Source of the DNA: Agrypnia vestita
Lineage: Eukaryota; Arthropoda; Insecta; Trichoptera; Phryganeidae
Length of the DNA: 64,000 nt
Reading direction: 5' to 3'
Assembly: GCA_016648135.1 (NCBI GenBank)
Contig: JADDOH010004261.1
Coordinates: 1 to 64,000 of the forward strand
The notes beneath the pieces were generated by a model. It made no database searches and was not told where the DNA came from. It saw nothing but the letters and a program-made list of their open reading frames with translations. The position numbers were made by a program, and so were the translations under genes. Numbering within the stretch: the first letter of the stretch is position 1; the number at the start of each line of letters is the position of its first letter. This document shows positions 1 through 12,300 of the stretch, piece after piece.

Positions 1-333
1 TCGTTGTCGAGCCAAGCTTCTTGCTGAATACAACCATAACCCTGGGTGTTGTAAGTTGGGGCTGTGTATTCGGCAGGTTGAATTTGACAGGGAGTCTCGA
101 TTTTTGGCAATTTTTTAAGTGGTTGGGAAGGATCGCGACTGTAGGGTAGGTGAATGAGGCTGTCCTCATCAGATACTGGAGATACATCCATCCACACAGT
201 TGGGGGGGCAGGTCCTTCAATTTGATTGTTTTGCATCGAAGCGCGGATCTGGTGGCTCGCAGCGTAGTTTCGCCTACGAAGAGGTTCATCCCAGGTTTCC
301 GGATCTGAGTCATAACCCAATGGCATGGTGTCA
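1..333 (-). CDS. ninaC: ninaC coding exon 16 (tail, partial)
   Basis: The exon opens after acceptor TTAATTACAG and stays open to the edge of the window. It reads DTMPLGYDSDPETWDEPLRR, which aligns with fly DDEPWDSPLQR, then a low-complexity Pro/Gln/Tyr-rich tail with no domain I can name. The C-terminus and 3' UTR are outside the window. Confidence 0.88.
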
Positions 334-3300
334 CTGTAATTAATGATTAAGTTAAAAATAAAATAAATTAATGTGTAGGGAAGAAAAACACAATTATCTG
401 CTGAAAATAAACAAAAACTTTCTTTCACTACTGTGTCAGTTAATGATATTACATAAGTTGTTATGATAACAAATGACTACATTGTCAGAATACTGCGAGC
501 ATTTTATTAAATCACTTACCTACACTTAGCCGAAGGATCGCACATGTACGTAGTATCGAAGTAAGAAAGTTCTAATATTCTGAATGGAAGTTTCCACACT
601 GACAGTTGGGAAGGTCCCAGGAATTCTAATGGTCTAGCCTGAGGGTCTATGCGATCTAGTATCACGCAAGCACTAGTATTCATCAAGCTCTCCATCATCA
701 CCTGATTGAACAGGTGAACCTGGAAATTGTAAAAATTTGAATTAAAATCTTCTCTTTGAGACTGATGACATAGATATGTAGAAATGAACAAAATGATATT
801 AATAACTGAGAGATCATGATTACCTGTTGTGAAAAGTTAACCAAATCTTGGTACCGTACGGCTCGGTATTGCAGCAAGACTTGGAAAATAGTTCGACTGC
901 GCCATTTGGCTGCAAAACGTCGTAGAAATTCTGCTGTGTCTTCGTCAATATTACCCGTCGTTTTGCTGATGAGGGGACCGTACGCTTTACGTACGGTGTA
1001 TCCGCGAAAAGCTAAGAATTGTGACAGGTAAATAGCGACATACTTTGTGTGCATAATGTGACTACGGATGAAACATGATCGATGGCTTACCTTTCTGTAT
1101 CTTAATGGCTGCATCTTCCTCCGACATATCTTTCGTACCATGACGCTGTTGTTCTGTCGCTGGCAATTGAAAATTGAGTTATTTTTACATGTTGCATTGT
1201 GTAATTTGTTGAATAAAATTATAAAACCCTTCTCCTCTTACCTGCTTTAATTGATTTGTTCATTTCAATCCGTCTGCGTGCTAGGAAAGCTCTCATCATG
1301 GCCTGTACCTTCACAATTTTCTTGACTTGAACCTCGTACAGTCTGGAATGTAATTTATCACTTTTACAAATACATTTTCTAATTGGTACAACTTTATACT
1401 GTTCTCTTATACATTTATTTTCACTATGGTGTAAAAACTGTCTTAGGACGGGTGCGAAAATACAGTACCGTTTCTGTGAAAACATCTAATAGAGTCACTC
1501 CTTGACCACGACACTTGAGAATGTTATTATCATTATCTCTGTATGAGAACAATGAATTCTCTGTGTCCCGATAGACAAACTTAATGTTTTAAGATGCATA
1601 TCTAGCGCCAAGTGAGCCGTCAAACAATAATGATGATGTCAGAGATCATTCTGACCCCTTCCTTAAGCTACAGCGCGCATTGCCTATATTCAATTAGTAA
1701 AGCATTATCGATTGATTATAAGTACACGGATTATAAAACCTGATACTTTTCATTAAAATAAAATAAAACATAACGAGATGGAACAGAATTCGGCCATTAC
1801 TGGATGTAATTGAAATAATTACCTACGAATACATTGTTGAATGTTCTCATTTTAAATTTCTGATAAAGGAAATGGACTTGGAACAATGTTCCTTCATGTA
1901 TTCCTTCGAAGGTAACTTATCCACATAATTTCGTATTTTAAAGGAAATTGGAACTTCACACAAATACGATGCATCAGTTTCCTTTTAAATTTCTCTGTTT
2001 AACCATAGAAGAACATTGGAATATTATAAAAATTAAACACTTACCTAGACAAGTATTCAACGTTGTAATATTTCAGGAAAACTTTTGTTTTTCCTATTAC
2101 CCATCCTTCCATTTTCAATCTTATTAATAACAGTCTGCAATTATCCTTTGTAATGTCAACGTTTTCATCAAAATCAAAAGCCAAAAATTTGTATCTGAAA
2201 TCACATAAATTCATCAGTTGGTTAGTCATAATCAAATAATTTTCTCGTTGCCACAATTATTATTACATTACATTAAAGTAATATTTTTGTGCGATATTTA
2301 ATGAAAAAAAAGAATATATAAATTGAATATTCTGATAATACCATTTCGCTTTAGTGTTGCGAACGGCTGTTATTTTGATACTGGCTTTCTAGGTCATAAA
2401 TATATCGGGCCGATACGAAATTATTACCGGTACAGATACAGAAATTTCAATTTGTCGATAAAATTAATCTCTCGGAAAAAACATACGGTTCATATGAAAT
2501 ATCCGTAACCATTTACAGTTAAATATGTCTAATGACCGTAATAATAACCTTAACTCTTTAAAAATTAATCTATTCGGTATTTGCATTCATTTCTTCTTCT
2601 TTTGGTGTCATGTCAGGTCCCCCCAACGTTGACTATCACCCGAGAGAAAGCGTCCCTGTCCTGGGCAGCACGAAACAGCTCTCCAACACTTCTTATGCCC
2701 GTCCAGTCGCGTATATTGCGGAGCCAGGAAATTTGTCTCCTTCTTGCATTCATTTAGGTATTTAATATTTAACAATTTTGGATCTCTGGCATTTACGTTA
2801 CGACCCCCCCTCCCCTTCTTCCTTCCTCGCCCTACACTATAGCAGTTGAAACCTGCTCGATGAGTGACAAGCGTTGTTTTTTCGCGTACCTAACTGATTA
2901 TCAGAAATACTTTTCGGAAGGATGTATTTTGCAGCCATTGCAACAGTGTCGGCTTCTATGTGATTATTAAAGTGTGAAGAGAAGTGTCGTTTAGTTTCGA
3001 ATTCGTCGACTATTGGAGTTCATTTCACATTCTGGAGGAAAGGAACATTGTTGGCAGTGATGAGCGTTTCGTCCTATTCCTTTTCATCCCTTATTATTAT
3101 AGTCTACAAATCAGTTTCGTTCCCGTATTATCCTCCATTCCCATCCCGATCCCCGCTAAGACCCCCCCCTTTTATAGACTTCGGCAATTTACGCCTGGAA
3201 CATTGATTTATCACGTTTTGCCATATTACTACAGAAACAATCGCTTCAATTGGTGGTAAGATTGTACCTTCTGATGAATTCCGCGAACGGTATCCTGACG

Positions 3301-6300
3301 GAGAATCCCTGCTGCCTGGCGCGTGCCGTGTCCAATACGGCGAGCGCGCGCAGCTGCTGGCGGACCACCTCGGGCTGGAAGGCGAGTGGCGTGCCGTGCT
3401 CCAGCGAGGCGCGCACGCAGCGCACGAAGTGCGCGCCCCCAGAGCTGGTGCCGGCCGCGAGGGCGCGCAGCACCTCCAGGCTGGTCGCGCGGAAGATGCA
3501 CGAGGCGGTGCGCATGCGGTGGACCTGGGAGTACTGTCCCTTTGACTCGGTGTTGTACTTCTGGAAGAGGCGTAGGCGAGATTAACATTTGAAGTGAAGG
3601 TCTTCAGCCATGGTGTAGTATCGGTCGGTCTTCAAGGCTGTCGTCACGCGGATATGAAATGAAAATTAGGGGAGAGTGATACAAATCCGCCACCCTCTGT
3701 TTCGCCTTTTGATTCGTTGTTGGGCTCATTTGGCTTGTTTCATTTGACTTGTATTGATGCCAGAGAATTTTCAATATTCAATGTGAATTACATTCACACG
3801 TTTTACAGAAGATATGTCTGTAAAAAATATTGGAAAAATGGCGCAGAGTTCAAGATGAACATAATAGTACAAAATCATCAATCAAGGTTTAGGTATTCAA
3901 GTGACAATACGGATTATTCACCTTTGTCTTTTGGTCGGCATCTTTTTCCTTAGCCTCATTCGCTTGCTTGATCATGGAAGAAGGAGCGGTGAGACTTCCC
4001 GATTTGGTCAACTTGTTGGTGAAGAGATGTCGCACAGTTTGGTCGCTGGACGCCCTCAAGGTTTCAATCATCTCTGGCGGAAGGAAGTCGCGATTCTTCT
4101 CCGCCAAGTCCCTGGCGTCGTAGTTGATCTTGCCGGTGTAGTGCGCCACGCTGAACTCATGGCTCCCGGATAGCTTGACGTAGGGACCCTTGGACGAGTT
4201 TTTGATGGTACCTGGAACAAAATGAGCGTGGATTCCTCCTGGTTTAGTTCTTTAAGTGTTTGAATGAAACGAAATGCGCACGCAATGCAATGAAATTTTT
4301 AACACCATGAAGTCACGATTCGCTGACCAAAAGCTATAATGCTAAGTTTTCCGAATGATGATTTAATCAATAGCAATTCTTAAAAGTAACATTGTCATTT
4401 CGCTTTTATGAAAATTGCGTTGTTGTTTATTTTCTATTTTCCGAAGTAGTTTTCATAATATAATTGTAATCAAATTCATAATGTGTTATTGTTGTGGTTG
4501 AATTAAGTGCTTACTGTTTCATTTTCTCTTTTATATACAAGAAAAATGAGTAATAACAAGTCTTTCATATTATTGAATTTCAAAAGGTCATTAAAATAAG
4601 AGGTTGTTAAATTAATTTAACGAATTTTGTAATAATTTATTTAGGGACCTCACCGTTTTGAAATATTTATTCCTGATTGTTTAAAAAGTAAATTTAAATG
4701 GGTTAGCTAAATATCTGCGGAATTATAACTGCAGTTAATTACTTACTCATAATATACTCCTGCCCCCCGTTGGTGCGACAGGCCTCATCCAGGATGTAGA
4801 ACAGCCCCAGTGGCCTCCCCATCAGCTGGTCCACGGCCGCCTTGTTGTCGTAGAAGTGCAGAGTCACCACCGGCACTTGCTCTTCTTCCTGCTCCTGCAT
4901 CTCCCAAGCGAACACCCTCTGGTTGTACAAGAACTGCATCTGTTCATTCATCGTGTTGACAATCAACTGCTCCAGTCTGTTTCGGTGGAAGCATTCGAAG
5001 CCAAACATATCCAGCAGGTTTATGGAGAACTTGTCGCCGCTGTAAAAAATACATCTGAATTATTATTATGCTCAATTTCCAACAGAGTATTTGCATTTGG
5101 ATACAGTGATGCCCCGGATAATATTGTCAACCCCTGAAAAAATTCGCTATCATAATTTTGGTAATCATTTGTTTAAATACACCCCCACCCTCTTCCATAT
5201 TCATTCATGAAAAATTCCATTGGCCACGAAAAAGTCCAAAGTGAAAGAAGCTATAATATACATATACCATAACCGTGCTGTAAAACTGCTCTTTGGCATA
5301 TAAATATATGTAATAAATAAAGAATATAAATATTGAAAAAAAAATTTTTTTTGATTGATAATTTGATTTGATAATTTATATATTTTTGTGACTGTTTAAT
5401 TTATTTGCACGGCTGTGAGAGAATCTAATATTTTTATGATTAATGAAAATTTGGCAGCGATTTGAGGTCTAAATAGGAAATGTAATTTTTTTTAAACCTT
5501 TAGGTCTTTTAATAAATAAGTAAGGTATCTACTATTACTAAGGCGCTATGTAATATAAAAATACCATTAAATTAAGATTAGATTTTGGGTATTGTTCTCG
5601 GCCATGTAAAGTGTGCCAAAAATCTATTTCCAAAGACTTGAGAGACATTTCAAAAGCATAACAGTTTGTACAGAAATTGTAAATATAAAGATCTCGAAGA
5701 TTTTGAAGAAAAATGTTGAATGTACTAAATTAAACAACGATTTTCAACTAACAATAATGCCAGTTTATCAAAATTTTTGACTTCAAATGATCTGTAGTAA
5801 TGTTGGTAATATTAACAAGTGTAGGTACTATTACACTTTCACACAAACAACAAAAGGTAATACAGTGAAACCTCTATCTATCGTTGCTCGAATAATCGTT
5901 TTCCCGGATGTATCGTTTATTTCTTCTAGTCCGACCATTAGATATGGGAATTATCAAATGTTTCAAAGGATTTTATCGAAAACAACTTGTGCGTAAGGCT
6001 GTGTGTTTGATGGATTCGGGTACTTCAGTAAATAAGGCAACTTTAAAGATTGACATTCTACAAGCGTTGCATTTCACATTGACTGCTTGGCGTCAGGTCA
6101 AACAGACAACAGTTGTAAACTGTTTCAACAAATGCGGTTACAATAGAGTGTCAGAATCTTTAGATGAACAACTAGAACACGTTGAGGTTTCTGAAGATGA
6201 TTGGCTTAGATTGGGTACGCAGACAAATTTTAACAATTTTGTTACTTTCGACGACAATATTCCAACATGTGGGATAGAAACTATCGAAAGCTTATGTGAC

Positions 6301-9300
6301 GCAAGATTGACGGAGGCAACAAAAGAGGTCGATATTGATGAAGAGGAGCCGCTGCCTGTACCTTCATTTTCAGAAGCATGCACACTCTTTGAAAGATTGA
6401 AAACTTTCTACTACGCACACTCAATAACTGATGCCGAAAAGAATATCATTTGCAAAGCCGAAAATATACTGTTGACTTGCGGAAATAAAACAGTAAAAAA
6501 ACAAATGTCGATGAAAGATTATGTGTTTACAATGCAATAAACTTTTAAAAAAATTTGGTTCTATTTAGCTTTGTATTTTTTTAAATAAATAAATTTATTT
6601 ACATCTAAAACATATTTTCTTCTTATAATTTAAATCTACCAATGGTTATGCACATTGGGAGGATGGTATCTTTACTGGATCGTATCTCTTTGTGTTTTGT
6701 CCTCTTAATCCCGCATTCATTGTTTTCCCGCATTCATCGTTTAATTTCAATAGGCCCCTTAAAAACGATAGATAGAGGTTTCACTGTATTAATAAGTTGA
6801 AGTGAACCAATGCGACTCTGTGGGAAAACATCACCGTTAGGATAAATAAAACACAATTTACTTTGCATAGTTAGGTTAACACGAAGCCGTAAAAACATAA
6901 AAAAAAAGGAATCAATTTTCATGTAATTTTGAATATTAAAATGATATAACTCGATCTATGATTTTGATTGATATGACTCCATACTCCATTGGAAAAAAGC
7001 GTCTGACAGATTCTGATATATTCAAAACACACAATTTAAAGCATTGTAGAAGGCTTATTATTCGAGAAACACATTTTTATTGTACCTACGATTGTTTTTT
7101 AATTAAATCTTTGAATATAATAGAAAATGCTAATCTACTGTATCACTTTTTTGTTTTATTGAAAAAACTATTGAATTACTCACAACACAGATCGACTGAA
7201 TGATAATTTAAGATTGATGGAGTTGACGATCCAATCTAACAGGCGTTTGTAAATAGTCCCAGCCAGCACATCTCGGGCATCCCTCGCTTCGTCAGTGGTG
7301 TGCCTTCTTTTGACGGCAGTCCCCTTTTCTACCAGGCAGTAGTTGATTAACGCCCACGTAAATTTGCTCTCGTCCAAGCCCAAGAGCGTGGTTATTTTAG
7401 TTGCTTCTTCTATGTTTTCTACTTCAGCCGCACCACTGGCACTGTCCTTGAACCTGACATTCCCCAAAATGAGCAGGGCGGCGAGTATCTTCCACAGCGA
7501 CTCGATTTCCTCATCATCGAATTCTAAATCTTTCAAGTACTGAACGATTTGTTGGAATTTTTGCACGTTTCCTTCCGGATCTTCGCGTTTACTCGGCAGC
7601 TTGGGCGGCGTGTCCGGAATTCTAAGGTACCGATACTTTCTCTCTGGTTCCAGGTTGTATTCTGCCAGTTTTCCAGCAGCTTCCATGCCGTCATAGAAGT
7701 AGTATATTAAATTGAAATTTGCATGTGTCCTGAAATCATTTATATTACATTTAATTTAATGCCGGAGTAAAACAATATGTAAATGTATTGTAATATTTCA
7801 TTAATTTTATAAAATATTAATTTTATGTTTTACTTGTTTTTAAAAAAAACATTAAGATATAATCAACAGATTTTAGAGACGCCGGGTATCGATCCCCAGG
7901 TCCCTTTCATAGCTAAGTGAGCGATCTACTATCTTAGCCCAATTGGCGGAGGGGTCAAATTGTCGTAAAAGAACATAATTCTGGCTTTCACACCTACAAA
8001 TAATTAATTTAACTAATTGATAATAAAAAGAGTAAAATTGAGCTTTTCTTTTTACGTAGGATATGTTTTTATCATAGACTTCGAGGGTCATCACTCTTCA
8101 ACGCTTTTTAATGCAATAAGGAAAAGGTTGACACTTTAAGAGGCAAACTTTGTTAAACTAGTTATGACTTATTGAAATTATTTGTAGTTGATTGTACACG
8201 TAATACGATTGTTTAAAAAAATTTAAAAAGCATAGCTTTGAATAGCCACACTTACATACCTGGAAAATGTATGTAAGTGTGGCAATATATTTGCTAGTAC
8301 TTGCGAGACTATCAAATATATAGGTTTGAAGATTTTAATTATAATGCATATTATAAGTAAAATCTTCAAACCTATATATTTGATCAATTACGCATCCACT
8401 CGCATCAGCAGAAAAGTGTGAACTGTCGAATGTGTGCCTATATTTATGCTAATTACACACAGATACCCCAGGAAAACATTCAAAACTATGTATGGTTTAT
8501 AATATTTAATATAATTGTATTTTGCTATTACTTAGTGGTTATTCATTATGAATATAATTAAACAAATTAACATAGTTTATCACCACTTTATTTTTGGTAA
8601 AACCAACCGGTTTCGGAAACAACGTTTCTTCATCGGGGTATACTTAATTAATACTAAATAAACCTTATAAATTATGGAAAATCATACCTCGGTGTCAAGT
8701 TTCAAATTGGGTGTAAATAGTGGGGGATGAGAATGAAAAAGGTGATAGGGTGAAAGGGAACATATTCAAGATAGGACTGTATGTTAGATTTTTTTGGTTA
8801 TTCGTGATACATTCATTATTATTTATGGATTTCTTAATTTCTAGGTCTTCTAAATTATTTAATCATCTACTTTTACTATCAATGTGAAGAATATTGACTA
8901 TGTATTTCCATCAAAACTATGGTTATTCTCAATGATGTGATTAGCAAATTCAATATTTAACATTACCTACTGCCAAAATCAATACAAAGTTGTATGGCAA
9001 TTTAGTGACCGTACCTGTTAAAGGATTAATAAGTATTTTTATGCACTCACATGTGTAGTGACCATACCTATTAAAGAGTTAATAAGTATTTTTATGCACT
9101 CACATATCGGTAGATGATACTCTCCACTTTTCCAACTGATACAGGCAGAATATGGCTCCGCTTAGCTTCCCTGACTTGCTGTACGTCATCTGGGTCTGCA
9201 GTATGCACCTCGTCGAGTCTTCGTTGATGGGCGTGCCCGCGCTGGTCGCCGCGCGGAGGATCTCGACAGCCTTCTCTATCCGCTGCCCGGTAATGTTTTG

Positions 9301-12300
9301 GTTGTGGCCCAGGAAGGCCAAGTGCTTCATGGTCTGAAGCATGCTCGTTGTTTTCCCCGAGCGGCTCTCGCCCGAAAATACAATGTGTTGAGGCTCATTG
9401 TGATGGAGAGCGTCTTGGTACGCACTATCTGCTACCGCAAATACGTGGGGCTCGTTGTCCGAGCGAGATTTGTATTGATATTTGGCGTGATACTGCAATA
9501 TTTATTTTAAAAAATAAGACGAACAACTTAGAAAGATACACATAAAAAGTTATCTTTCTATAAATATATTATTTATTTAATTAAGATAAATTATAGAAGT
9601 CTCACAAAGACGAAGCTATGAGTATGAAAAACGTGTATGAAAGTCGTGTATTTCACACATAATACATATGTATATACACAAACACCTCACTCTCATTATC
9701 AATAACAAGTTGAACATATATATTGTTATTGATAATGGGAGTGATCTCGGAAAACATTCTGACATTTATATAAAATATATAGGGGGAAAAAATAGTGTTT
9801 TTCAATTCAATTCTTTTTATACGATGGCCCAGGGCTTACAACCTGTATGAGCTGGTTTAAATGATCAGTAAACCAGCGGTACTCAACCTTTTTTTTCTTC
9901 GGGCCACATACATATGTTTGCTAAGTTACGCGGGCCGCAACATGATATGACGAAAAAAATCATATAGGGAAAAACAGTGTGTGATTCAAGATTATGGCGC
10001 CGCCACTTGATTAATCAACAAATATTTTTTTTAAACTACTAACTAAAAAACTGAACTAAAACAGAGTGATAATAATACTTATCGCTTATCAGCATACCAG
10101 CCAATACCAGCTCAACAGCTTAACAACAGCTTATTTCTCTATATTAATTTATTTTTCATCATATCTGTTTGCTCAAAATACAATAATGATAAAAATAAAA
10201 CTCAAAACTAACGTATATCCATGCGTATATTTTTGTTTAACAGAAACAATAGGGAAAATAAAATGAAATAATAATAAATAAATAATTAAATTAAACGCAT
10301 ACGAAAACATGATTTATGAGTACGTATTGCAGCACCTTATTACAGACGCAACAAAATTATAAAAGAAAAAACGTTCAGAGTTGCATAGACCACATTGTGG
10401 CGGGAAATAGGGATGGGTAAAAAATATCGATATATTAATATATCGATTTTTTTTTGAAAAATATCGATATTTATCGTCGATATATTTTTTCGCGATATAT
10501 CGAATATCGATATTTTTTTTTGATATATCGATATTTTTTCTGGGATAACCGATATTTTTTTCTTGGGCGACTTTTTTAGTTTTGGTGATTTTTTTGGCGA
10601 TGTTTTTTTGGGTATCCTTTACACTTTTTTTCTGGCGACCTTGTATCTTTTTTACTTTTTTTTGGTCATCGATATATATTTTTTTCGATATATCGATAGT
10701 TTTTTCCCGATACATCGATATATTTTTTCCCGATATATCGACATATTTTTTTCGATATATCGATATATTTTTTTCGATATATCGATATATTTTTTTCGAT
10801 ATAACGATATATTTTTTTCGATACATCGATATTTTTTTCCCGATATATCGATATATTTTTTCCGATATATCGATATTTTTTTTTTGGTGACCTTTTTTTG
10901 GTCATCGATATTTTCTCTCGGATAATCGATATATTTTTTTGGTCGCCAAAAGCTTATTCCCCTTACATTTTTGAAAAAATAATATCGATATATCGATATA
11001 TTTTTCGCAATGTATATCGATTATTTTCGATACTTTTTAAAAATATCGATTCGATATATATCGATATTTTTTTTCATTTATCCATCCCTAGAGGGAAACC
11101 GTAATGGCACAATGCATTAAAAATACAATACCAGTTTGTACAAAGATTTGGACATACTCAAAATATTCTGTGAATTATTTGATTGACAAAAAAAAGTAGG
11201 AATAATATTTATAGATTTCAAAAAAGCATTTGACACACTGGAACACGAGATTTTACTGACAGTAATGGATAAATGTGGAATAAGGCCACTAAAAAATGGT
11301 TAAAAAATACCCAAAAAAATGACAAGCACAAAACTTACTCTATGGTTGATATAACAAATTCGTTAATAAAAAACCATAGAAACCGTCGGTTTTAAAATGA
11401 AATGAGTTTGTCTTTTTGTTCGCGCGCGTTTCAAGATATTCAAAACGTCTATCACGTTTCTGATAATATATGTTTCGGGCCTTACATATAAAAGTATATA
11501 CAAAAGTTTGGCGGGCCGCAGGTTGATGGCTGCTCTACACAATGCTATTCCATCGTAAGAACATCCACACATTGTTACAAAGTTTTATACATGTTCCAAA
11601 TTGGAATCTTTCATATATTTGAAGGGACCGTGCTAGAGACATCTCTGTGAGACTTCTATAATTTATCTTAATTAAGGAATCATATTAGGTGGGTAAGTTT
11701 AGAAATCGTGTTCTCAGAACATAGGTACAAATAAAAATATTATTATTTATTTGACTACGACATCTACATATTTTATCCCGTTAGAAGTCATCATTTCATT
11801 TCAAAAATAAAAGGGGCACTAGGTAGTTCAATTGTTGTAGTTCTGGTATTATCGCTATACGAGGAACTGACATTTAAGTTTGTAGAACATTTTTCGTGCG
11901 CGTTATGTGCCTGGTGCATGCGTTCAGCATTCTATTTCAAGTAATGGTACATGACCGTGCGTGCATGAATTGTTTGTAAACGGATGCTGGATGTTGGAAC
12001 ATGACAAAATTCACAAAAATCGAATCACGAATTACCGTGTTGGAACACCCATCTTATTCGCCCTGTTTGCTTCCCTCTGTGTCTATATTTTTGTACTCTA
12101 ATCAAGAAAAGTGGAACGTATTACGACGTATGCTCTAAATAGCCTTATGGAGAATGACTTTGAATACCTACTGTTAGACCGAGTGCATTGCTTTAATGGA
12201 GTGGTTAATTTTGATTTTCTACGAACTTAATTGCTAGTCTTCGTACATTTTTATTTCATATAATATCTAAAGTGCAGTATTAAAGTAAACTTACAGCATC

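Larger units (their letters stand above)
9874..11532. mobile_element. hAT-like element nested in MITE F
   Basis: The tips are CAGCGGTACTCAACC on the left and, reversed, CAGCCATCAACC on the right; both are followed by GGGCC-type sequence, as in many hAT elements. Flanking 8-mers CAGTAAAC and CTCTACAC match at five of eight positions, plausible for a decayed 8-bp duplication. It carries no transposase that I can read, but does contain a second MITE and a LINE fragment. Confidence 0.6.
9575..11695. mobile_element. Foldback MITE family F, copy 1, split by a nested insertion
   Basis: The left part (9575-9873) holds CTCACAAAGACGAAGC and the right part (11533-11695) holds ATCTCTGTGAGACTTC followed by TTTATCTTAATTAAG. 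Together they match the intact copy at 62205-62706. The copy is interrupted at 9874-11532 by a hAT-like element. It lies in ninaC intron 5. Confidence 0.7.

Noticed and set aside
3229..3592. Several overlapping frames of about 90-120 codons on both strands
   Set aside because: They are by-products of GC-rich ninaC exon 10; only the frame with HFVRCVRAS matches myosin and splices in phase.
5908..6540. A 210-codon host gene inside ninaC intron 7
   Set aside because: TIRs, TA flanks and the PLDMGII block show it is a deleted Tigger transposon.
10314..10905. Long open frames rich in YRKK/SIYRKKYI or RYIFF units
   Set aside because: They are translations of the TATCGATA/poly-T array in every frame and strand, not a protein.
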